Shown here piece after piece: positions 1 through 6,724 of a stretch of DNA of 31,146 bases. Under the pieces are notes generated by a model, which was not told the DNA's origin, made no database searches, and saw nothing but the letters and a program-made list of their open reading frames with translations. Within the stretch, counting starts at the first letter, position 1; each line of letters starts with the position of its first letter. Source of the DNA: Bacillota bacterium (lineage in GTDB: Bacteria; Bacillota; Clostridia; Lachnospirales; Lachnospiraceae); assembly GCA_023415475.1 (NCBI GenBank), contig JAEZKL010000179.1, forward strand, positions 1 through 31,146, written 5' to 3'. Both the position numbers and the translations under genes were made by a program.

Positions 1-35
1 ATATTTGAAAAAATATTACTACCAGGAGGAATAAC

Positions 36-1010
36 ATGATCAAGGTTGAACACATCTCTAAGACCTTCAAGGTCAGCCGGCGCAACGCCGGATTTTCTGA
101 AGCATTCAAGGCTTTGTTCCATAAGCAATATGAATGCATCAAAGCGCTCGATGATATCTCCTTTCAGATTGAGGATGGAGAAATGGTCGGGTATATCGGT
201 CCCAATGGTGCAGGCAAAAGCAGTACGATCAAGGTATTAAGCGGTATCCTTACTCCGGATAGAGGGCATTGCAGCATCAATGAAAGAGTTCCCTGGAAGG
301 ACAGAACAGCACATGTGAAAGAGATCGGAGTAGTATTTGGTCAACGCTCCCAGCTATGGTGGGATGTGCCGGTTATTGATTCCTTTGAGCTTCTGAGGGA
401 CATTTACAGAATTCCTACACAAACCTACAACAATAATTTGGAGGAGCTGGTTACCTTATTAAATCTTTCTGAGATTGTAAGAACACCGGCCAGACAGCTT
501 TCACTGGGGCAGCGAATGCGTTGTGAGATTGCGGCGTCCTTACTTCACAGTCCTAAGATCTTATTTCTGGACGAGCCGACCATTGGCCTTGATGCAGTAT
601 CGAAGTTAGCTGTCCGAGACTTTATACTGGAAAGAAATCGGGTTCATAAGACTACGGTAATTTTGACCACTCATGACATGCAGGATATCGAGACTTTGAC
701 GAAGAGGATCATTCTGATCGGAAAAGGAAAGATACTGATGGATGGTAATCTGGAGGATATCCGGAAGCAATTTGCCACCAATAAGCTTCTGACAGTAGAG
801 CATGGAGGTGGTACCATTATACCCGGTGAGGGTATGCGGGCTGTCTCGGTCAGCAATCAATTGGCGCTGTTCGATATTGATTTGTCAAAGCTGACAGTAT
901 CCGATGCAATTGCGATGATATCAAAGCAAGTGGAGGTAATCGATCTGTCGGTTGACGGCCCTTCCATCGACGAGGTAGTGGCTAGGCTTTACCAGCAATA
1001 CCAAATATAA
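36..1010 (+). CDS. ABC-2 type exporter, ATP-binding subunit
   Basis: This 324-residue cytoplasmic ATPase would power an exporter formed with the two membrane proteins encoded next. All ABC motifs are visible: Walker A GPNGAGKS near residues 55-62, Q-loop glutamine near 103, a signature written LSLGQR near 155-160, Walker B ILFLDEP near 175-181 and the switch histidine near 213. The C-terminal stretch of about 90 residues (from about 235) resembles the accessory domain of DrrA/YbhF-like exporters. AGGAGG lies about 8 bases before the ATG. The pairing with two six-helix permeases of the PF06182 (DUF990) kind matches a family sometimes linked to drug or viologen export; the substrate here cannot be read from sequence. 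The gap to the next gene is about 200-240 bases, long for one operon. Confidence 0.93.
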   Translation: MIKVEHISKTFKVSRRNAGFSEAFKALFHKQYECIKALDDISFQIEDGEMVGYIGPNGAGKSSTIKVLSGILTPDRGHCSINERVPWKDRTAHVKEIGVVFGQRSQLWWDVPVIDSFELLRDIYRIPTQTYNNNLEELVTLLNLSEIVRTPARQLSLGQRMRCEIAASLLHSPKILFLDEPTIGLDAVSKLAVRDFILERNRVHKTTVILTTHDMQDIETLTKRIILIGKGKILMDGNLEDIRKQFATNKLLTVEHGGGTIIPGEGMRAVSVSNQLALFDIDLSKLTVSDAIAMISKQVEVIDLSVDGPSIDEVVARLYQQYQI

Positions 1011-1205
1011 TAATACTCAGACACCCACTCTTATGCTAAGAGAGGGAAATTGTCATGCCCATAAACTGTTAACCGAGAAGCTGTTGGATCAACGGTTGGG
1101 AATATACTGCTGAGCAATCCGCAGTCGGATAAAGCTTGCTATGCAAGCTTAGAAGGTGTCAGCATACGGACACTTTTATCTGTGGGCAAGAACTGAGAAA
1201 GGGAG
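1011..1205 (+). other. Hairpin-rich gap inside the ABC exporter operon
   Basis: No coding potential is seen. The gap holds several short inverted repeats in a row: CTCTTA/TAAGAG at 1028-1042 with a 3-base loop, AAGCTTGC/GCAAGCTT at 1132-1150 with a 3-base loop, GTGTC/GACAC near 1157-1174, and weaker pairings between. None is followed by a T-run, so they do not look like simple terminators. They might slow or shape the transcript between the ATPase and the first permease; this is inference. Confidence 0.5.
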
Positions 1206-1247
1206 TTGATTAACTTGAATAGAGAAACCGTTGAGAGGTTCATACCT

Positions 1248-2048
1248 ATGAAATACGCTTCTCTTTTTCGCATTAAATTTATCGCTGGTTTACAATACCG
1301 GGCAGCCGCGGCTGCCGGTATTTCCACTCAATTTGTATGGGGTATCATGAGCTTACTGCTTTATAAGGCCTTTTATGAGGCGGATCCGAATGCCTTTCCG
1401 ATGAGCTTTCAGGCATTGTCTTCCTATCTGTGGCTGCAGCAGGCATTTTTAGCTCTATTCATGGGATGGTTCTTTGAAAATGATATCTTTCAGACGATAA
1501 CGGAGGGGGGGATTGCTTATGAGCTTTGCCGTCCTCTGGATATCTATTATATGTGGTTCTACCGAACCATGGCGAACCGGCTGGCTAAGGCAGTTCTTCG
1601 GTGCATGCCAATTCTGGTCTTTGCGGCATTTTTACCGGCGCCCTACGGGATTAGCTTGCCCGATAGCGTAACCGCAGGCATTTGGTTCCTTATTACATCA
1701 ATATTAGGCTTTCTGGTTGTAATAGCCTTCGGCATGCTGGTCTATATCTCTACCTTTTTCACCTATTCTCCAATGGGAGTCAAGATGGTATCGGTATCTT
1801 TGATTGAGTTCTTTGCCGGTGCTGTTATCCCAATCCCCTTCCTACCGGAGGGTGTAAGACAGGTGGTAGAGCTGCTTCCCTTTGCTTCTATGCAGAATAT
1901 ACCGCTTCGTATCTATTCCGGTGATATTGCCGGAAGGGAAATAGTAATAAGAGCAGCGTTACAGCTATTTTGGGTATTGGTATTAATATGGATAGGAAAG
2001 CGACTAATGGTACAGGCGCTTAGGAGGGTTGTCGTACAAGGAGGCTAG
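1248..2048 (+). CDS. ABC-2 type exporter, permease subunit 1
   Basis: This is an integral membrane protein of about 266 residues with roughly six hydrophobic helices, the permease partner of the upstream ATPase. The opening residues, MKYASLFRIKF followed by an arginine-containing stretch and an STQF-like segment, resemble PF06182 (DUF990, ABC2_membrane_6) permeases. The frame is open from 1206. I chose the ATG at 1248 because family members usually begin there and GAGAGG lies about 9 bases upstream. A TTG at 1215 behind AAAGGGAG (1198-1205) is a serious alternative and would add 11 residues. The second permease belongs to the same superfamily, so the complex is probably heterodimeric in the membrane. 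Confidence 0.85.
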   Translation: MKYASLFRIKFIAGLQYRAAAAAGISTQFVWGIMSLLLYKAFYEADPNAFPMSFQALSSYLWLQQAFLALFMGWFFENDIFQTITEGGIAYELCRPLDIYYMWFYRTMANRLAKAVLRCMPILVFAAFLPAPYGISLPDSVTAGIWFLITSILGFLVVIAFGMLVYISTFFTYSPMGVKMVSVSLIEFFAGAVIPIPFLPEGVRQVVELLPFASMQNIPLRIYSGDIAGREIVIRAALQLFWVLVLIWIGKRLMVQALRRVVVQGG

Positions 2049-2076
2049 TGTGAATTATAAAAAGAATAATTCGCAC
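2048..2076 (+). repeat. Hairpin at the end of permease 1
   Basis: GTGTGAATTAT (2048-2058) pairs with ATAATTCGCAC (2066-2076) with one wobble pair and a loop of about 7 bases. It begins at the stop codon of the first permease. There is no T-run, so it is not an obvious intrinsic terminator; it may protect or separate the messages. Confidence 0.5.
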
Positions 2077-2080
2077 TTAA

Positions 2081-2205
2081 AAGTTTGTGCCTGTGTAACC
2101 AAAGTGTGCGGTGCACACTTGGCACGAACTAATTCAAAGGCAGGTATGTTAAACCCGGCTTCATCTAAAAAGTGTGCTGGACACACTCGGCACAAACTAA
2201 TTCAA
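2081..2205 (+). repeat. Two copies of a dispersed palindromic repeat between the permease genes
   Basis: Copy 1 (2121-2137) reads GGCACGAACTAATTCAA and copy 2 (2189-2205) reads GGCACAAACTAATTCAA. A partial inverse, AGTTTGTGCC, occurs just before 2092, so copy 1 can close a stem over an inner perfect hairpin AAGTGTGC/GCACACTT (2102-2109 with 2113-2120). Copy 2 is preceded by AGTGTG/CACACT (2171-2188). Further copies lie at 3016-3031 and, inverted, at 22031-22047. The layout recalls intergenic palindromic repeats (REP/BIME-like). No protein is encoded between 2049 and 2237. Confidence 0.7.
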
Positions 2206-2237
2206 GGAGTAGACATATATTTTTTTGGGAGACTTTT

Positions 2238-3014
2238 ATGAGACTGTATATGAAATTTTTTGGAATACATCTGAAGGGTGCCATGCAGTATAAACTGTCA
2301 TTTTTATTAACTACCATAGGTCAGTTTCTGGTGTCCTTTAACGCGTTCCTCGGAGTATTATTCATGTTTGAGCGATTTCACGATGTGAAGGGTTATCGTT
2401 TCAGTGAGGTAGTATTATGCTTTTCCATCGTACTGATGAGTTATTCCCTGGCAGAGATGTTCATGAGAGGTTTTGATCTTTTTGCGACTACAATCAGTAA
2501 CGGGGAATTCGATCGGATACTGCTCCGGCCAAGAAGTGTTATTTTATTAGTCATATCCGGTAAGATCGAGTTTACCCGCTTTGGCAGAATGCTGCAGGCG
2601 ATTTTAATGCTGGTCTATGGAGTTAAGGCTTCAGGGTTACACTGGGATATCTATAAAATCATCACATTGTTCTTAATGATTTTAGGGGGAACAGTGATCT
2701 TCGGCTGCCTCTTTGTGGTCTATGCCAGTATCTGTTTTTTTACCCTGGAGGGATTGGAGTTCATGAATATCCTGACGGATGGTGCCAGGGAATTCGGAAA
2801 ATATCCGATTGATATTTATGGCAAGAAGGTCCTACAGTTCTGTACCTTTCTGGTGCCTTATACTTTGTTTCAATATTACCCTTTCCTTTATCTGATTGGG
2901 AGAGTGCATTCCTGGCAGTATATGTTCCTGCCAGTTTTGGGGTGTCTATTTCTAATCCCCTGTTATCTATTATGGAGATATGGAGTAAGACATTACAAAT
3001 CAACCGGATCCTAA
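2238..3014 (+). CDS. ABC-2 type exporter, permease subunit 2
   Basis: This membrane protein of about 258 residues has around six hydrophobic helices and is the second PF06182-like permease of the exporter. The ATG at 2238 (MRLYMKFFGIHLKG) has GGGAG about 6 bases before it and matches the usual family start. The frame stays open back to 2172, but those extra 22 residues would be read from the dispersed repeat and are not hydrophobic or conserved-looking, so I exclude them. The 189-base repeat-bearing gap to permease 1 is odd for subunits of one complex. A repeat copy starts immediately after the stop codon. Confidence 0.87.
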   Translation: MRLYMKFFGIHLKGAMQYKLSFLLTTIGQFLVSFNAFLGVLFMFERFHDVKGYRFSEVVLCFSIVLMSYSLAEMFMRGFDLFATTISNGEFDRILLRPRSVILLVISGKIEFTRFGRMLQAILMLVYGVKASGLHWDIYKIITLFLMILGGTVIFGCLFVVYASICFFTLEGLEFMNILTDGAREFGKYPIDIYGKKVLQFCTFLVPYTLFQYYPFLYLIGRVHSWQYMFLPVLGCLFLIPCYLLWRYGVRHYKSTGS

Positions 3015-3015
3015 T

Positions 3016-3031
3016 GCACAAACTAATTCAA
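3016..3031 (+). repeat. Third copy of the dispersed repeat
   Basis: GCACAAACTAATTCAA starts one base after the stop codon of the second permease. It lacks the leading G of the other copies and no adjacent inverse arm is seen. TGTGTTATG at 3040-3048 is matched by CATAACACA at 3133-3141, so the downstream intergenic stretch may fold around the 30-base palindrome between them. Confidence 0.65.
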
Positions 3032-3071
3032 AGTGTAGGTGTGTTATGTTAATGGGAAATTGAGTATAAAA

Positions 3072-3101
3072 AGAAGCTGTCAGAATATTCTGACAGCTTC
3101 T
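3072..3101. terminator. Perfect 30-base palindrome, probable terminator after the ABC operon
   Basis: AGAAGCTGTCAGAAT is followed directly by its reverse complement, giving an uninterrupted 15+15 palindrome. The T-rich tract is on the minus-strand side (the plus strand has TATAAAA just before it), so it would stop minus-strand transcription best; on the plus strand it still ends the ABC operon region. A palindrome with no spacer is also a possible protein-binding site. Confidence 0.55.
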
Positions 3102-3241
3102 GGCTACCTTGTAGGCACACTTCATTTTGCATCATAACACATTTGAAATAAAAAGTCTAGTATTAATTTTTATTCATAGTAAGATTGTTTATAAGGAGGT
3201 CGCCAAATTATCATCAATTAATTAATAATAAGGAGGCTATC

Positions 3242-5449
3242 ATGCAGAAAGCAGTAGAAATTCAAGAAGCAGCGGATTCATTGAGCGGAAACAATTCCTC
3301 CGGTCTGGAACGAAGGCTGGAGGAGCAGCATCTGGAAAGCTGCCTTAAGGTAATACAACAAAATATCGACAAATACATGCAGGAATTTAAGGACTTATCT
3401 GCAGAGACGAAGGAATTATATGATAACTATCGATCGGATAATCCGGAGCTGCACAATGATCTGGTCATCGGACATGACATGAAATCACAGGTTGAACGAA
3501 TATTAAAGAAGAATTTGCTTGCTGTTAAGAAACCTTACTTTGGGCGAATCGATTATAAGGAGGAGGGAGATAAGACCGGCTATAGTCTGTATCTGGGTAA
3601 GAACGGGGTCCGCAAAAACATCACCGAGAATATGATCATTGACTGGAGAGCACCGATCTCCAGTGTATATTATGAGAGTGATATCGGAAGGAGTTCCTAT
3701 GCCACACCCATGGGAGACCGAATTGATATTGAGCTATTTCTAAAGAGAACCTATGAAATCGAGAACAGTAAGCTGGTTGATTTTTATGACTCGGATGTAG
3801 TAGCCAATGATGAATTTCTTACGAAGTACCTGAGTAAGAACAAAGAGGTGGTGCTCGGTGAAATTATTGCGACAATACAGAAGGAGCAGAATGAGATCAT
3901 TCGCGATGTTCCCTGGCACAATGTTATCGTTCAGGGAGTAGCGGGCAGCGGAAAGACAACGGTAGCGATGCATCGTATCTCCTACATCCTTTACAATTAC
4001 AAGGAGAAGTTCCGACCGGATGAATTTTTTATCATTGGAAGTAATAAGATGCTGCTCAACTATATCACCGGAGTATTACCCAATCTGGATGTCTATAATG
4101 TCAATCAGATGACCATGGAGGAATTCCTAATTGATCTGTTGGATAAGGACTTTGATTATAAGAAAGGCAAATACACACTGACAAACAGCTTCTTAAAGCT
4201 GAATAAGCAGCAATCGATGCAGGATGCCTCAAGCTTAAAGCAATTCAAAGGCTCCATACACTTCATCAATGCTCTGATCGCCTACATGAAGCAGTATGAG
4301 ATAGATACGATCACAACAGATTCCGTTCGGATGAATGGGAATGTGGTATATTCGAAGGAGGAGATCTTATATTTTCTTAACTTTTTTGAAAAATTACCAT
4401 TACAGGAGAAGATTGACCTTCTGAATAAGCGCCTTACCTATAAGGTGAAATCCATTGGAGAAGAAGCTGAGCTTCGAAAAGAGGATTTGCAAGCAGAGGT
4501 AAATCGATATAAGAATTATTTTGGAATTAGAAATAGAAAATATAGTTTTATGGAGATCTACCTTGGTTTCTTAGAAGATCTACAGCTGAATCGTAAAAAG
4601 TATATCGATCAGGGAATTAAAGTAGCGGAGGAGAAGGTCACTGAATTACTCATCAAGGAGCTTAAAGACAAGCATCTGGACATCTATGACCTGGGTATGT
4701 TGAATTACATCAAGCGAAGAATTAAGATGACTAAGGATTATGAATATGTAAGCCATATTGTCATCGATGAGGCTCAGGACTTCGGTGTCATGCTTTTTCA
4801 GATCTTAAAAAGGATATTTAAAAACTGCACCTACACCATCATGGGGGACGTGTCCCAGAATATCTATTATGATACGGGTATGAACGACTGGGAGGTCCTG
4901 AAGCAAGAAGTGTTCAACCCGGAGAAGGACCGATTTTATGTACTTGCGAAGAGCTATCGTAATACGGTAGAGATTTCTGATTTTGCAAGTAAGGTTCTTC
5001 GAAAATGTACCTTTAAAACCTATGATATTGAACCGATTATCCGCCACGGAAAAGAGGTCGCACTGATCAAAACCGATGGGGAAAAGGGATTGGTATTACA
5101 GACGGTTGAGTTGGTGAAAAGCATCCGGGAGAATGGATATGATACTATCGCGATAATATGCCGTACGGTAGAGGAGACGCTTAAGGTGAAGAAGCTCCTT
5201 AGCCTGCATATCGACATCGAACAACCGGGAGATAATATGGAGGATATGACCTTCTCCAACGGAACCATGGTGCTGCCGATTCATATGACAAAGGGATTGG
5301 AGTTTGACGCTGTAATCCTGTGGAACCCGGATGAAGAGAGCTATCACTATTCCGATGAGGATGCAAAGCTCTTGTATGTTGCTATAACCAGAGCGCTGCA
5401 TGAGCTGTATGTAGTTTACAATGATGGACTGTCGGGCTTGTTAAGATAA
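3242..5449 (+). CDS. helD: HelD-like superfamily 1 helicase (UvrD/Rep type ATPase)
   Basis: This 735-residue protein resembles the HelD branch of superfamily 1 (about 770 residues in Bacillus), which binds RNA polymerase and helps recycle stalled or post-termination complexes using ATP. The N-terminal 100 residues are charged and coiled-coil-like, followed by KPYFGRIDY, a segment typical of HelD proteins. Walker A GVAGSGKTT is near residue 232 and the DEAQD Walker B motif near 508. The C-terminal helicase block includes MTKGLEFD and VAITRA. I chose ATG 3242, which has AAGGAGG about 5 bases upstream; the frame is open from 3185. A second ATAAGGAGG copy at 3191-3199 has no start codon after it. 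It stands alone between terminator-like sequences. Confidence 0.88.
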   Translation: MQKAVEIQEAADSLSGNNSSGLERRLEEQHLESCLKVIQQNIDKYMQEFKDLSAETKELYDNYRSDNPELHNDLVIGHDMKSQVERILKKNLLAVKKPYFGRIDYKEEGDKTGYSLYLGKNGVRKNITENMIIDWRAPISSVYYESDIGRSSYATPMGDRIDIELFLKRTYEIENSKLVDFYDSDVVANDEFLTKYLSKNKEVVLGEIIATIQKEQNEIIRDVPWHNVIVQGVAGSGKTTVAMHRISYILYNYKEKFRPDEFFIIGSNKMLLNYITGVLPNLDVYNVNQMTMEEFLIDLLDKDFDYKKGKYTLTNSFLKLNKQQSMQDASSLKQFKGSIHFINALIAYMKQYEIDTITTDSVRMNGNVVYSKEEILYFLNFFEKLPLQEKIDLLNKRLTYKVKSIGEEAELRKEDLQAEVNRYKNYFGIRNRKYSFMEIYLGFLEDLQLNRKKYIDQGIKVAEEKVTELLIKELKDKHLDIYDLGMLNYIKRRIKMTKDYEYVSHIVIDEAQDFGVMLFQILKRIFKNCTYTIMGDVSQNIYYDTGMNDWEVLKQEVFNPEKDRFYVLAKSYRNTVEISDFASKVLRKCTFKTYDIEPIIRHGKEVALIKTDGEKGLVLQTVELVKSIRENGYDTIAIICRTVEETLKVKKLLSLHIDIEQPGDNMEDMTFSNGTMVLPIHMTKGLEFDAVILWNPDEESYHYSDEDAKLLYVAITRALHELYVVYNDGLSGLLR

Positions 5450-5473
5450 ATGATTTCTTCTCTAATAGAAAAA

Positions 5474-5506
5474 ATGAGTTTTAATTTTGTGTATTATAAA
5501 ACTCAT
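5474..5506. terminator. Hairpin after the helicase gene
   Basis: ATGAGTTTTA (5474-5483) pairs perfectly with TAAAACTCAT (5497-5506) around a T-rich 13-base loop. It lies 25 bases after the helicase stop. No clear T-run follows, so function as a terminator is plausible but not certain. Confidence 0.45.
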
Positions 5507-5510
5507 CACT

Positions 5511-5600
5511 AAGTCATGTCAATTATATTAATGCCAATCATATAATTCACATTGACATTAACGAGTTAACACTAGAAGTATTATATGATTGACATGACTT
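5511..5600. repeat. 90-base nested inverted repeat
   Basis: AAGTCATGTCAAT (5511-5523) is the exact reverse complement of 5588-5600, and CAATCATATAAT (5535-5546) is the exact reverse complement of 5580-5591. The two right arms overlap, so two alternative folds compete. It lies in the convergent gap between the helicase and the minus-strand membrane protein. It could be a bidirectional terminator or the relic of a small non-autonomous element; no target duplication was found by eye. Confidence 0.6.
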
Positions 5601-5636
5601 GGGTGAAATATATATATGCATATAGAAAATAGGGTA

Positions 5637-6083
5637 TCATTTTGGTTGTATACAATTTACTCGCTTATTAATTGATGTCCCTACGAAGGCTGCTCCCAAA
5701 TTGATAAGGAAAAAAGCAAGCAGACAAAGCATAATAGAGAGAATATTTCCGCTTTTGAAAAAATCGATTAATTTAAATAAATCAAGGATAGGTAAAAATG
5801 GCGCTATCATAAATGAGAATATTAAAAATATTCCGTTGTAAATGAAGCTGCATAAAAAAATAAATAAGTATACTAATGATAGAAGAGCTATCATTCTCTG
5901 TCCTTTTATATAGCTACGATAAAATGACCCATAAATCCATGTAGAAACAAAGATAAGAGATATTAATATCTTCGGAATCGAATTCGAGCCCTTTATTCCG
6001 TCTGCGGTTAATGAAAACATATTAACAGCGACAGTAAATAAAATCAAAATTATTATGGTTAAGTTATTAATAGTTTTCTTCAT
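5637..6083 (-). CDS. Unrecognised four-helix membrane protein
   Basis: This 148-residue protein is not one I recognise. It has four hydrophobic segments: about residues 5-25, 38-55, 65-90 and 110-135, with a short basic C-terminus (NKRVNCIQPK). The first segment may act as an uncleaved signal anchor. I chose the ATG at 6083 because AAAGGAG lies about 7 bases upstream; the GTG at 6089 is almost on top of that site. The gene is more AT-rich than its neighbours and stands alone, with an inverted repeat on its downstream side and a tRNA cluster upstream. That position next to tRNA genes is common for acquired DNA, but nothing else here shows transfer. Confidence 0.7.
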   Translation of the reverse strand: MKKTINNLTIIILILFTVAVNMFSLTADGIKGSNSIPKILISLIFVSTWIYGSFYRSYIKGQRMIALLSLVYLFIFLCSFIYNGIFLIFSFMIAPFLPILDLFKLIDFFKSGNILSIMLCLLAFFLINLGAAFVGTSINKRVNCIQPK

Positions 6084-6303
6084 ACACACGGCTCCTTTCA
6101 GTAACCAATGAACTTTTCTGGTAAACTATGTATTTGCTTCAAGAAATTCGTTATAGAGATAGTGTTTCATCTTTACATTATTAAATCTATCATATATTCT
6201 ATTCATAATTCTGTCCAGTTAAATATAGCCGCTCTAATGCAGCTTCGCAAAGAAATAATGTTTGAATTTTTTATAAAATTAGAAGAATTTAATGATTGTA
6301 CTC

Positions 6304-6332
6304 TTGACAAAGAGCCTTGGAGTGAATATAAT
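6304..6332 (+). promoter_or_regulatory. Consensus sigma-A promoter of the tRNA operon
   Basis: TTGACA at 6304-6309 and TATAAT at 6327-6332 are both perfect and separated by 17 bases, placing the start of transcription near 6339, about 13 bases before the mature tRNA-Val. This strength is expected for stable RNA genes. Confidence 0.9.
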
Positions 6333-6351
6333 AAAAAAGTACTTTTCGAAA

Positions 6352-6424
6352 GGGATCTTAGCTCAGCTGGGAGAGCATCTGCCTTACAAGCAGAGGGTCA
6401 TAGGTTCGAGCCCTATAGGTCCCA
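6352..6424 (+). tRNA. tRNA-Val (anticodon TAC)
   Basis: A complete 73-base cloverleaf is present. The acceptor arm GGGATCT pairs with AGGTCCC (one T-G pair), the D arm is GCTC/GAGC, the anticodon stem is TCTGC/GCAGA around CTTACAA, giving anticodon TAC for valine, and the T arm is ATAGG/CCTAT around TTCGAGC. The 3' CCA is not encoded. Confidence 0.96.
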
Positions 6425-6479
6425 TTTTCATGAATTACATGTGTAGCATAATAGATACACTGAATGAAAAACAGAATAC

Positions 6480-6553
6480 GGCGAAGTAGCTCAGTTGGCG
6501 AGAGCACGCGGTTCATACCCGCGGTGTCGGCGGTTCAAATCCGTCCTTCGCTA
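6480..6553 (+). tRNA. tRNA-Met (anticodon CAT, elongator type)
   Basis: A complete 74-base cloverleaf. The acceptor GGCGAAG pairs with CTTCGCT with a G-T first pair, as in the Bacillus elongator tRNA-Met. The anticodon stem CGCGG/CCGCG encloses TTCATAC, anticodon CAT. The anticodon stem lacks the three G-C pairs in the orientation typical of initiator tRNA (GGG/CCC), which supports the elongator. A CAT anticodon can also belong to tRNA-Ile modified to lysidine, but the overall sequence matches Met better. CCA is not encoded. Confidence 0.9.
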
Positions 6554-6558
6554 CTTAG

Positions 6559-6589
6559 AATGTGTTGCAGATTGCAGCACATTTTTTTT
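6559..6589 (+). terminator. Intrinsic terminator of the tRNA operon
   Basis: AATGTGTTGCA pairs with TGCAGCACATT around a 3-base loop (one T-G pair) and is followed by a run of T residues. It begins about 6 bases after tRNA-Met. Confidence 0.92.
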
Positions 6590-6724
6590 GTGTTATAATT
6601 GATACAATGAAAGGGTGGCCTTGAACAACAAGAATGTTATTGACAAAGAGAACAAATAGAAATCAATGATATTTTAAATAATATAAAGTCATAATAGATT
6701 TTTTGGAAACGGAGAAGTGATTAT

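Noticed and set aside
2172..2237. Longer N-terminus for permease 2 (start at 2172)
   Set aside because: It would be read from the dispersed repeat and lacks a ribosome-binding site, while ATG 2238 has one and fits the family.
6108..6446. 112-codon open frame across tRNA-Val
   Set aside because: Its C-terminal third is the translation of tRNA-Val (reading SSAGRASALQAEGHRFEP, a well-known artefact), and it lacks a ribosome-binding site. The AT-rich start could be a decayed gene but nothing supports it.
6292..6489. 65-codon frame containing LAQLGEHLPYKQRVIGSSP
   Set aside because: This is another well-known translation of a tRNA gene.
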